From assembly GCA_037176845.1 (NCBI GenBank), contig JAYKXP010000003.1, forward strand, positions 868,001 to 932,000: a stretch of 64,000 bases of DNA. Direction: 5' to 3'. Below, piece after piece: positions 35,385 to 47,992 of this stretch. How positions within the stretch are numbered: position 1 is the first letter of the stretch; each line of letters begins with the position of its first letter. Below the pieces are notes generated by a model. That model saw only the letters and a program-made list of their open reading frames with translations, did not search any database and had not been told where the DNA came from. The stretch comes from Paramarasmius palmivorus (taxonomy: Eukaryota; Basidiomycota; Agaricomycetes; Agaricales; Marasmiaceae). Made by a program: the position numbers and the translations under genes.

Positions 35385-36620
35385 CTACTCTCCTTTAAAC
35401 ACTGGACGGCGTTTTTCTCTGAACGCATTCAGGGCTTCTATTCGATCTGTTGTGGGCAATAAGGTTTCGTATGATGCTCTCTCAAAGTCAAGACCTAAGT
35501 ATATTGCGCCTGGTCAGATTTGATCAGTTACATGAAATAAAGGAACTCACCAGCTTCTAACGCAAGATCCTCTGATCTCGAAATAGCTTGTTTTGCAGCT
35601 CTAAGGGCAAGGGGTGCTAGGATGATTGAGGTAAATTTATTGTTTGCTTTGACTGAACACCACCCTTACCATTGTTTGCTATTTGACTGGCCAGCTTTAC
35701 AGCGCGGTCAAATGCGTTCGAGCCTTCAGAGGAAATGTAGTCCACAAGTCCTTGATTCGTATTCAGAAACATTGTCGCAAATTGAGAATCAGATTCCATA
35801 CCCCAATCCAGTGCCTCAGTGGCCGTCAGCGTCCGTGCAGTGAATATCAAGTCTTTCGCTTTTGAGAGGCCAAGGATTCTAGTTGCCCGCTGAGTACCTC
35901 CAGCACCAGGGATAATCCCAAGTCCCGTTTCAGGAAGACCAATCTTGGTGACGTTGTGCCCTGAATGACTGATGTGTTCAGCTATCCGAAAGACGTGGTG
36001 CATAGAAGGAGTAAACACGCACCTGCGACCCGTAAATCACAAGCCAGACCCAGTTCTAAGCCACCTCCAAGTGCCGGTCCATCGATAGCAGCTATTGTAG
36101 GCATAGGAAGGTTCTCGAGTTTACCCAAAGCGTTTCGAAGGTCGGAAAGGAATTTGGCAACTTGTAGTTGTGTCATTGTTCGTCTTTCGATGAGATCCGC
36201 ACCGGCACAAAAGGATCCTTCTGTAGTAGACCTTAAGACGAGAACACGAGTGCTGTGCCAAATTTTAAATCTCAGCGTGAATGTAGGAAGGTATAAGCTT
36301 TCGCGACGTACCTCTTGTCGTAATGAACTGTGTCAAGACTCTCTGTCAATTCCTACTCCTCGTGAGTGACCTAGGCCTGTACGACGATGAAGACTGCATG
36401 CCTTGAGTAATGTCATAGATATAGCATTTTTGGCTTGAGGTCTGTTTAACGAAAGACAGGTAATGCCGGGATGTGATTCGAGAGGTTCCAAGAAAGCTTG
36501 TTTCTTTACTTCCGTCGCAATTGAGTAGAACCGAGCGCCTTGAATTGGCAGTTTTCGACACGAAGACACTTTACATGTCTTGATAAATAATCGAGACGTC
36601 GAGTGGAACGTAGAGAGCAT
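35385..36620 (-). CDS. Enoyl-CoA hydratase, AUH/methylglutaconyl-CoA hydratase type, probably mitochondrial
   Basis: The N-terminus MLSTFHSTSRLFIKTCKVS with Arg/Ser and almost no acidic residues looks like a mitochondrial presequence. Crotonase motifs follow: SLNRPQAKNAIS, TEGSFCAGADLIERRTMTQ (oxyanion hole plus AUH-like ADLxER), AAIDGPALGGGLELGLACDL, and LPETGLGIIPGAGGTQR with the catalytic Glu. The end, EALNAFREKRRPVFKGE, is typical of the family. The ADLxER-MT block points to the AUH branch (leucine degradation, 3-methylglutaconyl-CoA hydratase) rather than short-chain ECH. The intron at 35751-35801 is 51 nt with no in-frame stop, so retention would add 17 residues. The gene converges on SEC10 with 86 bp between the stops. 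Confidence 0.87.
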
Positions 36621-36948
36621 GGTAAGGCAGGTAATGCTCGTCGTAGTCGAGGTGCAGGTGAACAATCCGGAGCATAATGTAACTCTCGGCTATTTGGCCT
36701 CAACCCCGGATACCCCGGAATTCGAGCAGTACATTCACCTCGTCTCAAGTAAACTTTCCGAGTACTGCAGCAGTCAACCTGCAGAAATGATGACATTGGC
36801 TCATAACGATAAATACTACAGTGCGTGAAGGTACGAAAAGCAAGTACAGACAACGGATCTAATTTTAACACAGCTATAATCCACACAATCTTTGATGAGC
36901 ATGTGTGGTGTTTCACAAGAAAGCCATGCCACGTACCAAAGGTCAAAT
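36621..36948. other. Intergenic, nothing recognised
   Basis: Between the AUH gene start and the end of the mucin-like membrane protein gene (both minus strand). It should hold the AUH promoter and the upstream gene's 3' UTR. Short open frames on both strands lack conserved content. Confidence 0.35.
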
Positions 36949-38438
36949 TTAGCGGGCTTGTCCGACGTTTCCGTCAGTAGAAACACGATAGAACGAGTCT
37001 ACTGACGGCTGATATGCAGTCGAGTCTCGTTCGGGCGTCGATGTGGGAGCAGTCCTTCCAGAGGTCGCATTATTCCCAAAGTACGGTTGCTGATTGTAGG
37101 GTTTCGGATTGCTGAAGGGGTTTTGTGAGGTTTGTTGCGGATTGTTGAAGGGATTAAGGGGATTGAAATAAGACTGGGGTGCTTGATGAGCGGACGAAGT
37201 TGAGTGGCTGGACGTTGACATGGCAGCACCACCAGCCATTTCACCATTCGCCTGCGGTTCATCATAGTATGGATATTGGTTATTCACGTCCTTAGCATAG
37301 GAGTATGTGATTTCAGGCAGGCTACCGTTGGGATACGGTGGATGATGAATATCAGCGAATGGGTCGGCGTTCTGGTGATCGTAGCTGTAGTAACCAGCAT
37401 TGCCATCCATGGGCTGCCCATGGAAGTCTTCAGCATCGGTTCCATGGTCTGACGATGACGTGGGGCGGCTTGGTGTCGAGGCTAGTCCAGGTTCGACCGG
37501 GATTTTATCGGAGTAGATGGTATCCCTGTAACTCGCCGCCCGTCTTTTTCTCCGAATGTAGAATACGAGAGCCAAGAGTAGCCCTAGCACGATCAACGCT
37601 AAGGCGGTGAAAGTTCCAGCAACTAATTTGGGAGACAAAATTACTTAGTGGCCTAATAAGAACCAACGATTTCACCTACCAGCTCCTTTATTTGACCAGA
37701 AGCTGTAGCAGAATAATGAGACTAGAATAACAAGACCTGAACTTTGCAAAACGCACCTTGGAGTCGAGCTCGCTCCGACTGGGGAGTTTGTTCCTGTTGG
37801 TATTGAACTAGTGGTGAGACTAGTAGATAATTCAGGGGCAATGGAGGTCGGGATGAACTGGGCTGTGAGAGGAGAAGACTGTGTTGCTTCCGGAAAAATG
37901 ATGGTCTCGGGAGTGGTCTCGGTCCTCGAAAATGATCTGGGATAGACATCAGCTTTCAGCAATTCAGAAATAAGAAACCAATAGCATACGAAGAACTCGA
38001 CGTAGTTGATGATGGAGATATGGAGTCGGATGTGGTTGAGGAATCGATGGAAGTAGTGGAAGAACTACTCGTCGAGGAGGAAGTGGTGGACGTGGTGGAA
38101 GCGGAAGTAGAAGTGGTGGAGGTAGAACTTGTGGTACTAGAATCGGTCGTGGTCGTTGACGATGGGGAAGTCGTTTCAGAAGTCGAAGTAGAGCTCGAAG
38201 TAGAGGTCGACTCCGTGGTCTGCGTGGTTCCCGACTCCGTAGTCGAAGAAACAGTTGTCGACGTAGGCAGCTCCGATATACTGCTGACTTCCTCAGTCAC
38301 TGGTGGCACGGACGAGGGAGATGACGAGGCCGAACTTGAGCTTGATGGCTCATCCTGCCTACGTTCAATCATCCTGCCAAAGCGTGACCTCTTCCCAGAT
38401 GATGACGGGGGAATAATTGGGAGGTTTCCAAGAGACAT
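36949..38438 (-). CDS. Mucin-like single-pass membrane protein (possible wall sensor)
   Basis: An N-terminal RFGRMIERRQDEP segment leads into a long Ser/Thr stretch (runs such as SSTTTTDSSTTSST) that should be heavily O-mannosylated. After two introns comes a membrane helix (TFTALALIVLGLLLALVFYI) with a basic stop (RRKRRAASYRD). A cytoplasmic tail of about 200 residues is rich in Asn, Pro, Tyr and Gln (PLNPFNNPQQTSQNPFSNP, NPF motifs). NPF motifs bind EH-domain endocytic proteins. This resembles Wsc/Mid2/Msb2-type sensors in plan, but no WSC or similar domain is visible. The true 5' end is uncertain: a Met at 38617 followed by an intron would give an alternative hydrophobic start (VALLIGSG). 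Confidence 0.65.
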
Positions 38439-38838
38439 AATTTAAATGTGTAGACCAGGTAATAAGAACCGCCTGCCCTTCCAAAAGAGTGGTCGACCGA
38501 GCTGGCCTGCAACTTGCAGCCGGACCCGATGAGAAGAGCAACTGAAAAGTAAGAAGGAATAAGTACAGGTGATAGTAAGGAAGGAAAAATAGAGATTGCT
38601 ATACATACCGGGTCCATTGTTCGTCGCTAAAGAGAATGGATCAACTCAGCAACGCCGCTACACGTATGGGAGTAAACACCGGCGGGCCGGTATCTAAGCT
38701 CTCCCGAACTCAATCTCTAAATCGAGATGGTAGCAAATGCAACAGGATGGTAAATGGGTTACGGAAAGATGAGAGATACAATCAGTACAAGTATCAAGCA
38801 TACAACTTCAGGTTACAAAATAGGAAGACTCTCTACGG
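38439..38838. other. Possible 5' exon(s) of the mucin-like gene; otherwise no gene
   Basis: On the minus strand an ATG at 38617 (MDP) is followed by a plausible intron and by VALLIGSGCKLQASSVDHSF, which may be the signal-peptide exon of the mucin-like membrane protein. I could not fix the splice joining it to the Ser-rich exon. The rest, to 38838, shows nothing coding. Confidence 0.3.
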
Positions 38839-40491
38839 CTAGCGCTGTCCATACCCCATCTTCTCACATTGCTGTCGGGACAGTTCTATATGGGAGTCTC
38901 CGTCCAAACGGACGCATAATTGCTGCAACGCGCCCCGGTCAAGCATTCCCGTAATTATCTCGGGATCCTCAGGGCTTTGACTGCGGGAGTGCAGCATAGA
39001 AACCACTTTTTTCCTGTCCTGAAAGTGCGATGGAACGGTTAAAATCGAGCTAGCGTGCGGAATGAAGCGTTTCCCCTCACCGTTGGCGATAGAGATGGCC
39101 AAACATTCCATACCTCCTCGACTGTCCACGTCATGGCTGATACATAGAACCAACGCTCCTAAGAGATCCAACAGGTCGTCAGTATTCAGGAGAAGTAGCG
39201 ACGAAGTGGTTCTTAACTCACACGTCCACTCAGGAAAATGAACGTGTGGAATGTATAGTTACAGCGTGTGCCGGCATCCCTTATTTGCTGGATGAGCTTC
39301 CTGTTCCTGTTCTCATCAGCCCAGTCGATGAAATATGACCGTTTCCCGTCCACATCTTCGAGAATAATCGGCTCATGGACAAAAGCGAAAGCCTGATCCT
39401 CCATGAATTGGACGCGCAAGCCAAACTCCGGAGATTCCAGCAACCTGGCATCGTTTGAATCAGTGACTACCAGGGCAGGAATTGAAGGAGAAAGTACCTT
39501 TTGAGGGAAATTACCTTTAATACGCATCAAACCATTAGTATAAAAAAGGAGAACGCACAATAAGTTCAGCACCTTTTCCTCATCCAGGCCCACGCGCCGA
39601 GTCATATATTTCCAAGATATAGGTCCTGCTTTTACGTTGGAAGCCCGGGGAGGATGAGTGTACCCTATTTTCCATGTTTCATCCAATTCTACATCATCAT
39701 GAGATCCTGAGATTGAAAGACCGAGACTTGACGCTCCCTCGGGGTAATCTTCTATCATGGTGACCTCTGTGGGCGGGCTATCATCCGAGCTACGAGCGCT
39801 ATACACGCCACCGCGACCCCACCGACCATTACGATCATTTATGATTGGTAGACGAGACGGGCCAGCGACCGGAGTTGGGAAGGAGGAAGCTGTATGCAAT
39901 GAACGAGCCAGCAACTGGTCACTGACTTCCTGAGCATCTGCCTCCGACTCGTCATGATCTAGCTGGGCCTCTCTTTGTATTCCCCGGTTGCTTTCCTCCC
40001 CATCAGAGCCCACCGTTTCAGAATCATCATCCTGTTTGTTTCATTTTTGGATCAATTCATCGCAGATTGACGAGCAGGTCTGGGCATTGATAATTCACCT
40101 GTTCTATATCATGTACGATATCTTCGCTCTCAAAGGCATCGCGAATAACCCGTCGGTACCTCCTCAACGTCTTCCATGCAGCATCTCGTTCTTCCGTGAC
40201 ATGGGTAAGCCGAATCCTCAGGTCTTCTACTTCAATAGCAAGCCTCCTGTTTTTATCCGCAACCCGTGATGAATTACGCTTGACTTGCTGGTATTTCTGT
40301 TCCAGAAGCTGAGCTCGATTGCGCCATTCCTCGACATTGGGTGGAACATTTCGTTCACGTTCGCATTGATTATAGTGAACCTTGAGGTCATTGACATTTT
40401 GTTCTAGCTGAGCTATTATCTCTAGAAAATGAGGGTCATGCGTGGAAAGAGGAACAGAAGGCTGAGTATCGTTGGGTGTGAGATTGACCAT
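38839..40491 (-). CDS. Coiled-coil protein of unknown function
   Basis: The N-terminal part (MVNLTPNDTQPSVPL, then FLEIIAQLEQNVNDLKVHYN, AQLLEQKYQQVKRNSSRVAD and LAIEVEDLRIRLTHVTEERD) has a clear heptad pattern and should form a coiled coil of about 100 residues. It is followed by an acidic linker (DDDSETVGSDGEESNRG) and a folded-looking domain with KIGYTHPPRASNVKAGPISW, FGLRVQFMEDQAFAFVHEP and FIDWADENRNRKLIQQIRD. The last exon contains LVLCISHDVDSRGGMECLAI and ends QCEKMGYGQR. I do not recognise the family. The in-frame stretch near 39500-39570 probably contains one or two unspliced introns. Confidence 0.6.
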
Positions 40492-40660
40492 GTTGTAGTT
40501 GGTTGAAAAGTGGAAGCGCGTCACGCGTCCAAGGTGCTCAACGCTCCAATGACATTTCCTCGAGGCTACAGCATGCATTCCAGATCCATATTGACTTATT
40601 CCAAAAAAGCCCACATAATATACAAATGTTCCAAGAAACTAGACTATTCTTTCCATATTC

Positions 40661-42539
40661 TTACATCTTCACAGCCTTGCTCTTGCGAGCCCTCATTTTT
40701 CTGTCACTTGTCCCGTCTTTTGGCTCTGGAGCAATAGCTCCGTGATCATGGTCCTCATCTTCAACAACGCGTACTTCTCCAAGGTCGTCATTCTTGCCTG
40801 CAGTGATATCGTTCTCCTCGTCATCTACACCATCCTCCTCTGAATCCCTCGCTATCTTTTTCTTCTTGTTCGATTTTCGGCCCTTGGTTTCCTTGGTCTG
40901 ATGCTCAGCAGGTGGCCTCAAGGATTCTGTAGGAAGTATTGTTAGATCATGCATCTTCACGTATAGACTAGTCACTGTACCATGCTTGACCTCCTCCAGA
41001 CCGTACATTCTATAAAGCTCCAGCACCGCTTGCTCTTTGTCCTTTGCCTCAATCATCAAATCGACGTCACGAGCAACACCGTCAAGATCTAGTTCAGCTG
41101 GGAGAGCACTACATCTATCTGCATGCGCTCTCCTTTCCATGACGGTCACCGCACCAGGTCTCTGTTCTGATAAGTGTTGCTTTGGGGTGATGCCACGACG
41201 ATGAAAGATTGCGTTGGTACGTTTAATGATCTCTGCTGGAGGTATTGACGATGGGTTAATAGCATCGTGATGATAATCGAAGATGAGAGGTACTGAGAGC
41301 TCTTCGCAAAGTGGAAGGAGGTCCTCAGCGTTGTAACATAGCTGTAGCAGTGTGAGCGAGTGGCCGCTTGATGATTTGGTCAAGCATACCTCATCATTCT
41401 CTAATACCAATCTATCTCGGACTGGTTGAGGAAGTAAAGTGGTTATTGTGGTCTTGATGCGCTCTAGAGTGGCGGCCTTGTCCTCGTACACACCTCCACC
41501 CTGGCAAATACATGAATACAACTCATGAACGAATCAGGGACTCGAGAAAAGGACCCACATGCACAACCATGACACCGTCTTTCCCGACACCCATGAGGTC
41601 CAACATCTCGCAGTGGTACTTCAACTCCCGAACTGCGGCCTCTACTACGTGTTCCTTTGGGCTACCCAGTTGCGTAAATTGGCCAGGATGCACAGTCAAC
41701 CGATGCCCGTATTTCGCGGCAAGCTTGCCTGCCTCCGCGAGAAGGGGCGCGCAGTAGTCAAGGGAATAACCGTATGCTGCGTGTGATGCAAATGGAAACA
41801 TTTCAGACGATAACCTCATTAGCCGGATTTTCTATGACACAGGGTGAGAATGCGGCGTATAGAATAGAGAATACAGGGAACTGTACATTGTCCTCATTCC
41901 ACTGGATCATAGTGAGAAGATCTTGCACGTTCTTGCGACCGAGTTCCTTGACCCAGTCCATTCCGTTTTTCTTTATGGAGTCAATCCTGAAAGCCTGTAG
42001 TCAGTAAACCTAATAACACCAGTAGCACGGAGACGCGTACCTGCACGTCCTCGAACAAAAGACAGAGTCGCTGGCGGGCTTTTTGTTTCGCAAGACGGTA
42101 TTCAAGCAAGCGTAGCCTGTAGAGTAGTATGTGAGGTTCAGGCTTTTGTACTTAAGAGAGGAAAGACCAGCTTACCTAGCCTTCCTCTGAATCTTGTCTC
42201 TTTCTTCTCGACGTCGGGAATGATGTAGACAGGTTCGGGTTTTGGTGCTCGTGGTTTTCTCGTTTTCTTTGGGGAAGCATCGTCGTATGCAGCTGCATCC
42301 TCGGTCCCTTTCTTCTTCGGAGACTTTTTTGTCTTTTTCTTTGGTTTCTTGACTTCTTCTGCAAGTTCGTCCAAGGAGGTTAAGTCCGAGTCATCGTCGA
42401 GCTTTTGATCCGATACCGAGGCTTTTTGAACACGCTTTCTCTTGTTTGAAGTGTTTTCGGCAACGACAGTGGAATGCTGAACAACCGAGTCGGCGACGGT
42501 TGAATTGGCAGCTACAAGTCTTGCACTTCGACGAGACAT
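40661..42539 (-). CDS. UVE1: UV damage endonuclease (UVDE/Uve1)
   Basis: The basic N-terminal region contains a strong nuclear-localisation-like cluster (KKPKKKTKKSPKKK). The TIM-barrel UvdE domain follows in several exons: SIKKNGMDWVKELGRKNVQD, LLTMIQWNEDN-IRLMRLSSE, YGHRLTVHPGQFTQL, VMVVHVG, RLVLENDEVCLT and PLIFDYHHDAINP. The His, Glu and Asp metal ligands of the UvdE family sit in VHPGQ, VVHVG, LENDE and DYHHD. It nicks DNA 5' to UV photoproducts and other lesions, starting an alternative excision repair. The C-terminal tail is Lys/Glu-rich. An in-frame upstream Met at 42581 would add 14 residues (MLFRVFFTRNFPRT) resembling a mitochondrial presequence. The gene diverges from the ACMSD-like gene across about 200 bp. 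Confidence 0.93.
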
Positions 42540-42740
42540 TGTTCTGGGGAAATTGCGAGTGAAAAAGACGCGAAAAAGCATGTATTATAGGGGATTTCGT
42601 CCATTATACTTGTCTTGTAATCGACTGGAGCAGTGGGGAAGACTGAGATCGATGCCTGCCCCATGACGCATGGGCGTCAAAAGCGTTCACGTGTGAGCGT
42701 CTATGTTTTGTACTGGGCGCTTAACGTTTCTCCTTCCGCC
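42540..42740. promoter_or_regulatory. Bidirectional promoter region UVE1 / ACMSD-like
   Basis: About 200 bp between divergent start codons; the alternative UVE1 start at 42581 lies within it. In some fungi UVE1 is light-induced through White Collar, so GATA-type sites would be worth checking; ATCG/CGAT words occur (TAATCGACTGG and GATCGATG near 42616-42653), but this is weak. Confidence 0.4.
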
Positions 42741-44003
42741 ATGGCCTCCAGGAAACTGCTCGTCGATATCCACACACATACTTATTTACCGAGATACGCA
42801 GAATACCTGCGGTCTCGCACATCTGTTCCAAGGATTGTCTCTCTCGATGGTAGCAAGGAGGAACGTCTCGTCATCTTACCCAACGAAGTCACTGGCAGGC
42901 CAGTAGGTCCCCAGTATTGGGATCGCGACGAGAAACTCAAGTTCATGGACAAGCATGGTATTGACGTATCAGTCGTCAGGTATGTCTGCCAAATCTTTCC
43001 CGAGTCGACCACAGTTTCAATAGCGCTTTCCAGTACTGCTAATCCATGGCTTGATTTTCTCTCCCCTTCAGATGCTCATACAATGGCATTGGACCTCAAC
43101 GAAGATCTCGAAAAGTACTGTTCCACTGGACCGAACGTCTCTGGAAGTAACTCAGATATAAAACGGCTATATGGTTTCGGCCTTCTGCCTCTGGTCCCCG
43201 AGATCACCACAGAATCCTTACTGGAAGCCGTGGAGCAAATATCACAATCTCCTCACCTGAAAGGACTGATTATGGGAACAAAAGGCGTAGGCAAAGGGCT
43301 AGATGACGAAGCTCTTGACCCTGTATGGGCTGCAATCGAAAAAGCAGAGCTAGTCGTCTTCTTACACCCTCACTACGGCGTTGATGGTACCGCATGGGGA
43401 GATAAGGATAACGGACACGTTCTGCCTCTTGCATTAGGCTTCCCCTTTGAGACGACGACGGTAAGACTCGAATATGCGCCATGAGAGGGCACGTTTAATA
43501 GTTTTGCTGTTCTACAGGCAGCAACGCGTCTTATCCTTTCGGGTGTCTTTGACCGCTTCCCTCGTCTCCGCCTTCTCCTTGCCCACTCCGGTGGTGCTCT
43601 CCCTCAACTGTCTTCACGGTTAGCTTCTTGCATCGACCACGACCCAGTGGTCGCAAAACGGCTCAAGCACGACGCACGCTACTACCTCGGAAAACTCTAC
43701 CTTGACGCTGTCGCGTACGGGCCCGAGGAGCTTGGGTTCGTAAGCGATGTTCTTGCGCGAGCGAATCGATACGAGACAGGCAGCACCATCACGGGTGCCG
43801 CAATCAGGAGTGCAGGTAGTAACAGGATGTTATTCGGTACCGACCATCCCTTCTTCCCTCCGTTGAGTTCAACAGAGAAATGGAGAAGTGTAGTGGAGAA
43901 CCTCGAAGCAATTGACAGTGTACAAGGATGGTCTCAAGAAGATAAAGAGGCAGTGAAGGGAGGAAACGCAGTGTCATTGTTTAAGTTAGGGATAAAAGAA
44001 TGA
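42741..44003 (+). CDS. ACMSD-family metal-dependent decarboxylase (amidohydrolase superfamily)
   Basis: Features of 2-amino-3-carboxymuconate-6-semialdehyde decarboxylase appear in order: LLVDIHTHTYLPRY (HxH metal ligands), YWDRDEKLKFMDKHGIDVSV, LYGFGLLPL, LKGLIMGTKGVGKGLDDEAL, LVVFLHPHYG, LALGFPFETT, LILSGVFDRFPRLRLLLAHS, GGALPQL, and MLFGTDHPFFPP with the catalytic Asp-His pair. Length of about 370 residues after splicing fits. ACMSD removes ACMS before it cyclises to quinolinate, diverting tryptophan carbon away from NAD. Other superfamily members decarboxylate aromatic acids, so substrate is not proven. Introns are at about 42981-43030 and 43460-43517. It is convergent with the QPRT gene, 62 bp between stops, which supports a kynurenine-pathway role. 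Confidence 0.85.
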
Positions 44004-44065
44004 TCTACCATCTACACATTGGATAAATGTACAATTCACTTGTGGATTCCGCGTCGAAAACGAGG

Positions 44066-45209
<1,144 letters not shown>

Positions 45210-45532
45210 GACAGAAGGGGAAGGTGGTGGTATGGGTGAGAGTGCAGTGAACTCCTCAGTTCCAAATCTTTCGGATCATAACACGCGTACAAACGCGTCG
45301 GACCTCGGATAGTCTTCCGTATTCTCTCGATACCAAGTATTGCGATGGTCTCATGCCCTCGCATACTCGCATCCAGGCAACGCGTACAATTATAGAGTGG
45401 GATTACAATTATGGACCTTTTACGATTGATGATATTGATACAAAACAAATGACAGAATGAATGGATGCTCGGAGACAGTTAACTTTCGCCCCTCCTTCTC
45501 CAAAAGGAAAAGGCGATCGTTCACACACTCTT
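45210..45532. other. Intergenic, nothing recognised
   Basis: Between BNA6 start and the Kre9-like gene end, both minus strand. Presumably holds the BNA6 promoter. The 82-residue minus open frame overlapping it lacks conserved content. Confidence 0.35.
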
Positions 45533-46285
45533 TCATGCCAGAAGTGCGCCAAGGGTACCGACAAGCATAGCTAGGATGACAGCCATCTGAGGACTCGACG
45601 AAGTAGCGGTATTGAGAGGTCCATCGTTCGGCTGTGTTACACTGTCTGTGGCGATGGAGCTGAACGTATCGGTGACCGTAAAAGTACCAGCGCCAGAATG
45701 GTGACTATACGACAAGACATTAGTCTTGTCAAGAGCAAAGACAAACTGGATACACACGTCTGTACGGATATCGTCGATACACTGGATCTCGGAGGGGTCG
45801 AAGACACGCTGTTGCCGCTGACGATTTCGAATTCCGGAGACTGAGCGAGGATAGATTCTGGGGAATTCTCGTTCTTGCACAGGTTGACGCGGAATATCTT
45901 GCCAGAAGGCCAGCCACCATTAGGCGGGTCAATAGTAGCCCTTCCAGTGTTTCCGTCCACGATAGCTTTCAGAAGAACATTGTTCCGAGGGAGATCCTCG
46001 CGATTCTGTAATCCGGCATTGTTTTAGGGCAAAATGAACTCGAATGCGGAATGGCGATGCGTACGGTACTCGTGAGGAAGATCGCGAATGTATCCTGGTC
46101 AGTGCTGACTTTGTCCCATTGCAATCTAAGGCAGTTGTCAGTTGGGCGAGCTGAGAAAATGGGGACAGGACTACTCACGTTTGGCCAGCGAACCCCGACC
46201 ACAGATCGCCTTTTGCAGGATAAGTGACCTTATATGCCAGAGTTGACGCGGCGAGTAGGATATGGATACACAGAGCATACAGCAT
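45533..46285 (-). CDS. Kre9/Knh1-like secreted GPI-type cell-wall protein
   Basis: Signal peptide MLYALCIHILLAASTLA, then YKVTYPAKGDLWSGFAGQ, LRLQWDKVSTDQDTFAIFLT, a strand VLLKAIVDGNTGRATIDPP and FRVNLCKNENSPESILAQSP-EFEI. This is the Ig-like fold of the Kre9/Knh1 N-terminal family common in Agaricomycete secreted proteins. A Ser/Thr stretch precedes a hydrophobic C-terminus (MAVILAMLVGTLGALLA), a GPI-anchor signal. Introns near 46132-46178, 46010-46068 and 45700-45755 are consistent with frame changes. In yeast Kre9 supports beta-1,6-glucan formation, but the function of these short fungal relatives is not established. Confidence 0.85.
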
Positions 46286-46623
46286 CGCTGGTTGTTGAGT
46301 ACGAAAAGGCGGAAAGTGTTGGGGCGTCACTTCATAGAGGACTTGGGCTAAGCGCTCAAAATCATCTGATCGATCCGGCAACATCAAGTGTTATTTACAC
46401 TTTCATATCTTCATATCCTCTATGGCGAAGTTCAGTATTTGCCTAAGCTGCGACGCAGTTACATACTCTACAGATGTGTATGCACCATTTCCCGCCTTCT
46501 GATGCAAGCCAAGATAACGTGAACCATTAGTTGGAACGATCATGTCCATACAAGGCTTGTGGGCATGTCAATGCAAGGTTTCATTCTCGGTAAAGAGTAG
46601 CGTACCTATAGAACAATACATCA
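46286..46623. other. Intergenic, nothing recognised
   Basis: Separates the Kre9-like gene from the end of the Gemin2 gene (both minus strand). About 340 bp, presumably the Kre9-like promoter and the Gemin2 3' UTR. Confidence 0.35.
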
Positions 46624-47837
46624 CTATGTCTCCGCCATGTCGAGGTTCTTCAGCATCTGCTCCGCGTCGATCCATAAGTCTCGCTGATGCCACACGCCTA
46701 CTATCACAGATACAATGATCCAACAAGACTTTTGGTCCATTTCGCATTCCTCGTCGGCTGAGATATCGGTCGTGAGACCGTCTCTTTTCAAATCATCTTT
46801 CTTCTCGGTAATGATCAACTTCAGCAGCGAGAAGCAGGCTCGAGAGAGATTGCGAAGTAGGTTCATATCATCAGCAGATATGAAGTCACCAACGCGAGTC
46901 AGAAGGGCAAATATCCACTGCGCGTGTGCCTGTTTTAAACGAGGCAATGTGGTCCCTGAAGGATGCCCTTCGACGTGAACATTAATCCAGTGGGTGAAGT
47001 ACATGAGTAAGTGAAGCGATTGTCGCTACGTGTGAATTCAGAAATGAAAGGAAAGCGTTAGGTGCATATACACATACCTCGTCTAAGAGCGTCAGTATGT
47101 TTGGTGTCGGCTTTCTGGGCTTGAATAAGTTTGGTGGTTCGTCTTTTGACGCAGAATCGTCTGTCGAGGTCGTTGGGACCACAAACTCCTGTGACGCCTC
47201 GTCCGCAAATGCTCTCATTCCTCTTCCAAGCTTCGGTTGCTTATTGGACCCTTTCGGTTTCTTTGGGGGATTCCATTCAGATTCTGGTTTACCTGCCAAG
47301 AATTCCCACCACATAGCGCGATCCTGTATATCAGGCATCACTTTAGATGTTGCCTGTTCGGGTATTGCGACGTGAATCGTAGGCTGTGTTATGTTCTGTG
47401 ATGGCGAAGTTGAGTCACTTCAAAGGATATTGAATATCAGAAACACCTTTTTCAAGTTGAGGAAGCGTTCTTGGATAAGCATTCGCCATTCCTCAGACGG
47501 AAGAGCAGGGTTGGTAACGACGAAATCGCGAGCAGGGGGTAGAATAGGTTCTGTACTTGCATAAGGGTTATCGACTCGAGTTAAACGGGGAAGCTTAGCA
47601 GCATCTCGACTAAGAACACGATCTTCAGTCAAGGAATAGGAATGGGCTTAGGGTACCGTACCGAACAGTGAATAGATATTCCATGCCATCCTGAGGTATA
47701 CCGTCAAAGTCGACAGGAAGGTTTGCTACAGGTAGGATTTGCCTTCCAAGAGATGGTTCCTCTTCGTCGGAATCGTAGAAGAAAGATTGTTGCTGTCCAC
47801 CAGATCTTTCATATTCGTCTCGTTTGCGTTTGGACAT
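46624..47837 (-). CDS. GEMIN2: Gemin2 (SIP1/Brr1)-like SMN-complex protein
   Basis: Begins MSKRKRDEYERSGGQQQSFF with an acidic patch (YDSDEEEPSLGRQILP). It contains GIPQDGMEYLFTVRRD (the conserved 'PxxGxEYL..VR' of Gemin2), PSEEWRMLIQERFLNLKK, WWEFLAGKPESEWNPPK and HAQWIFALLTRVGDFISADD. The end, QKSCWIIVSVIVGVWHQRDL followed by WIDAEQML, is the C-terminal hallmark of the family. Gemin2 binds the Sm D1/D2/F/E/G pentamer and SMN during snRNP assembly; yeast has a divergent form, Brr1. Four or five exons. It diverges from the next gene with 155 bp between starts. Confidence 0.88.
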
Positions 47838-47992
47838 TGAGTAGTCTTCGAAGTGTATGTGGTGGGAATCGAGAGGAAGGCAGCGAAATGTGGAAATGGT
47901 AAGTTGCGCGTGACAAAAATGTCGTTCTTCTCTACTTCTCACTCGGTCCAAAAGCTTTTCCTGTTATTTAACCTGAACATTCTCGATGAACC
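47838..47992. promoter_or_regulatory. 155-bp bidirectional promoter region (Gemin2 / DUF3245-like)
   Basis: The start codons of the two divergent genes are 155 bp apart. No defined element was recognised; the region is mildly AT-rich near 47950-47980. Confidence 0.4.

Noticed and set aside
38020..38445. 141-codon plus-strand Glu/Val-rich open frame
   Set aside because: It is the antisense of Ser/Thr codons in the mucin-like gene; low complexity and no conserved motif.
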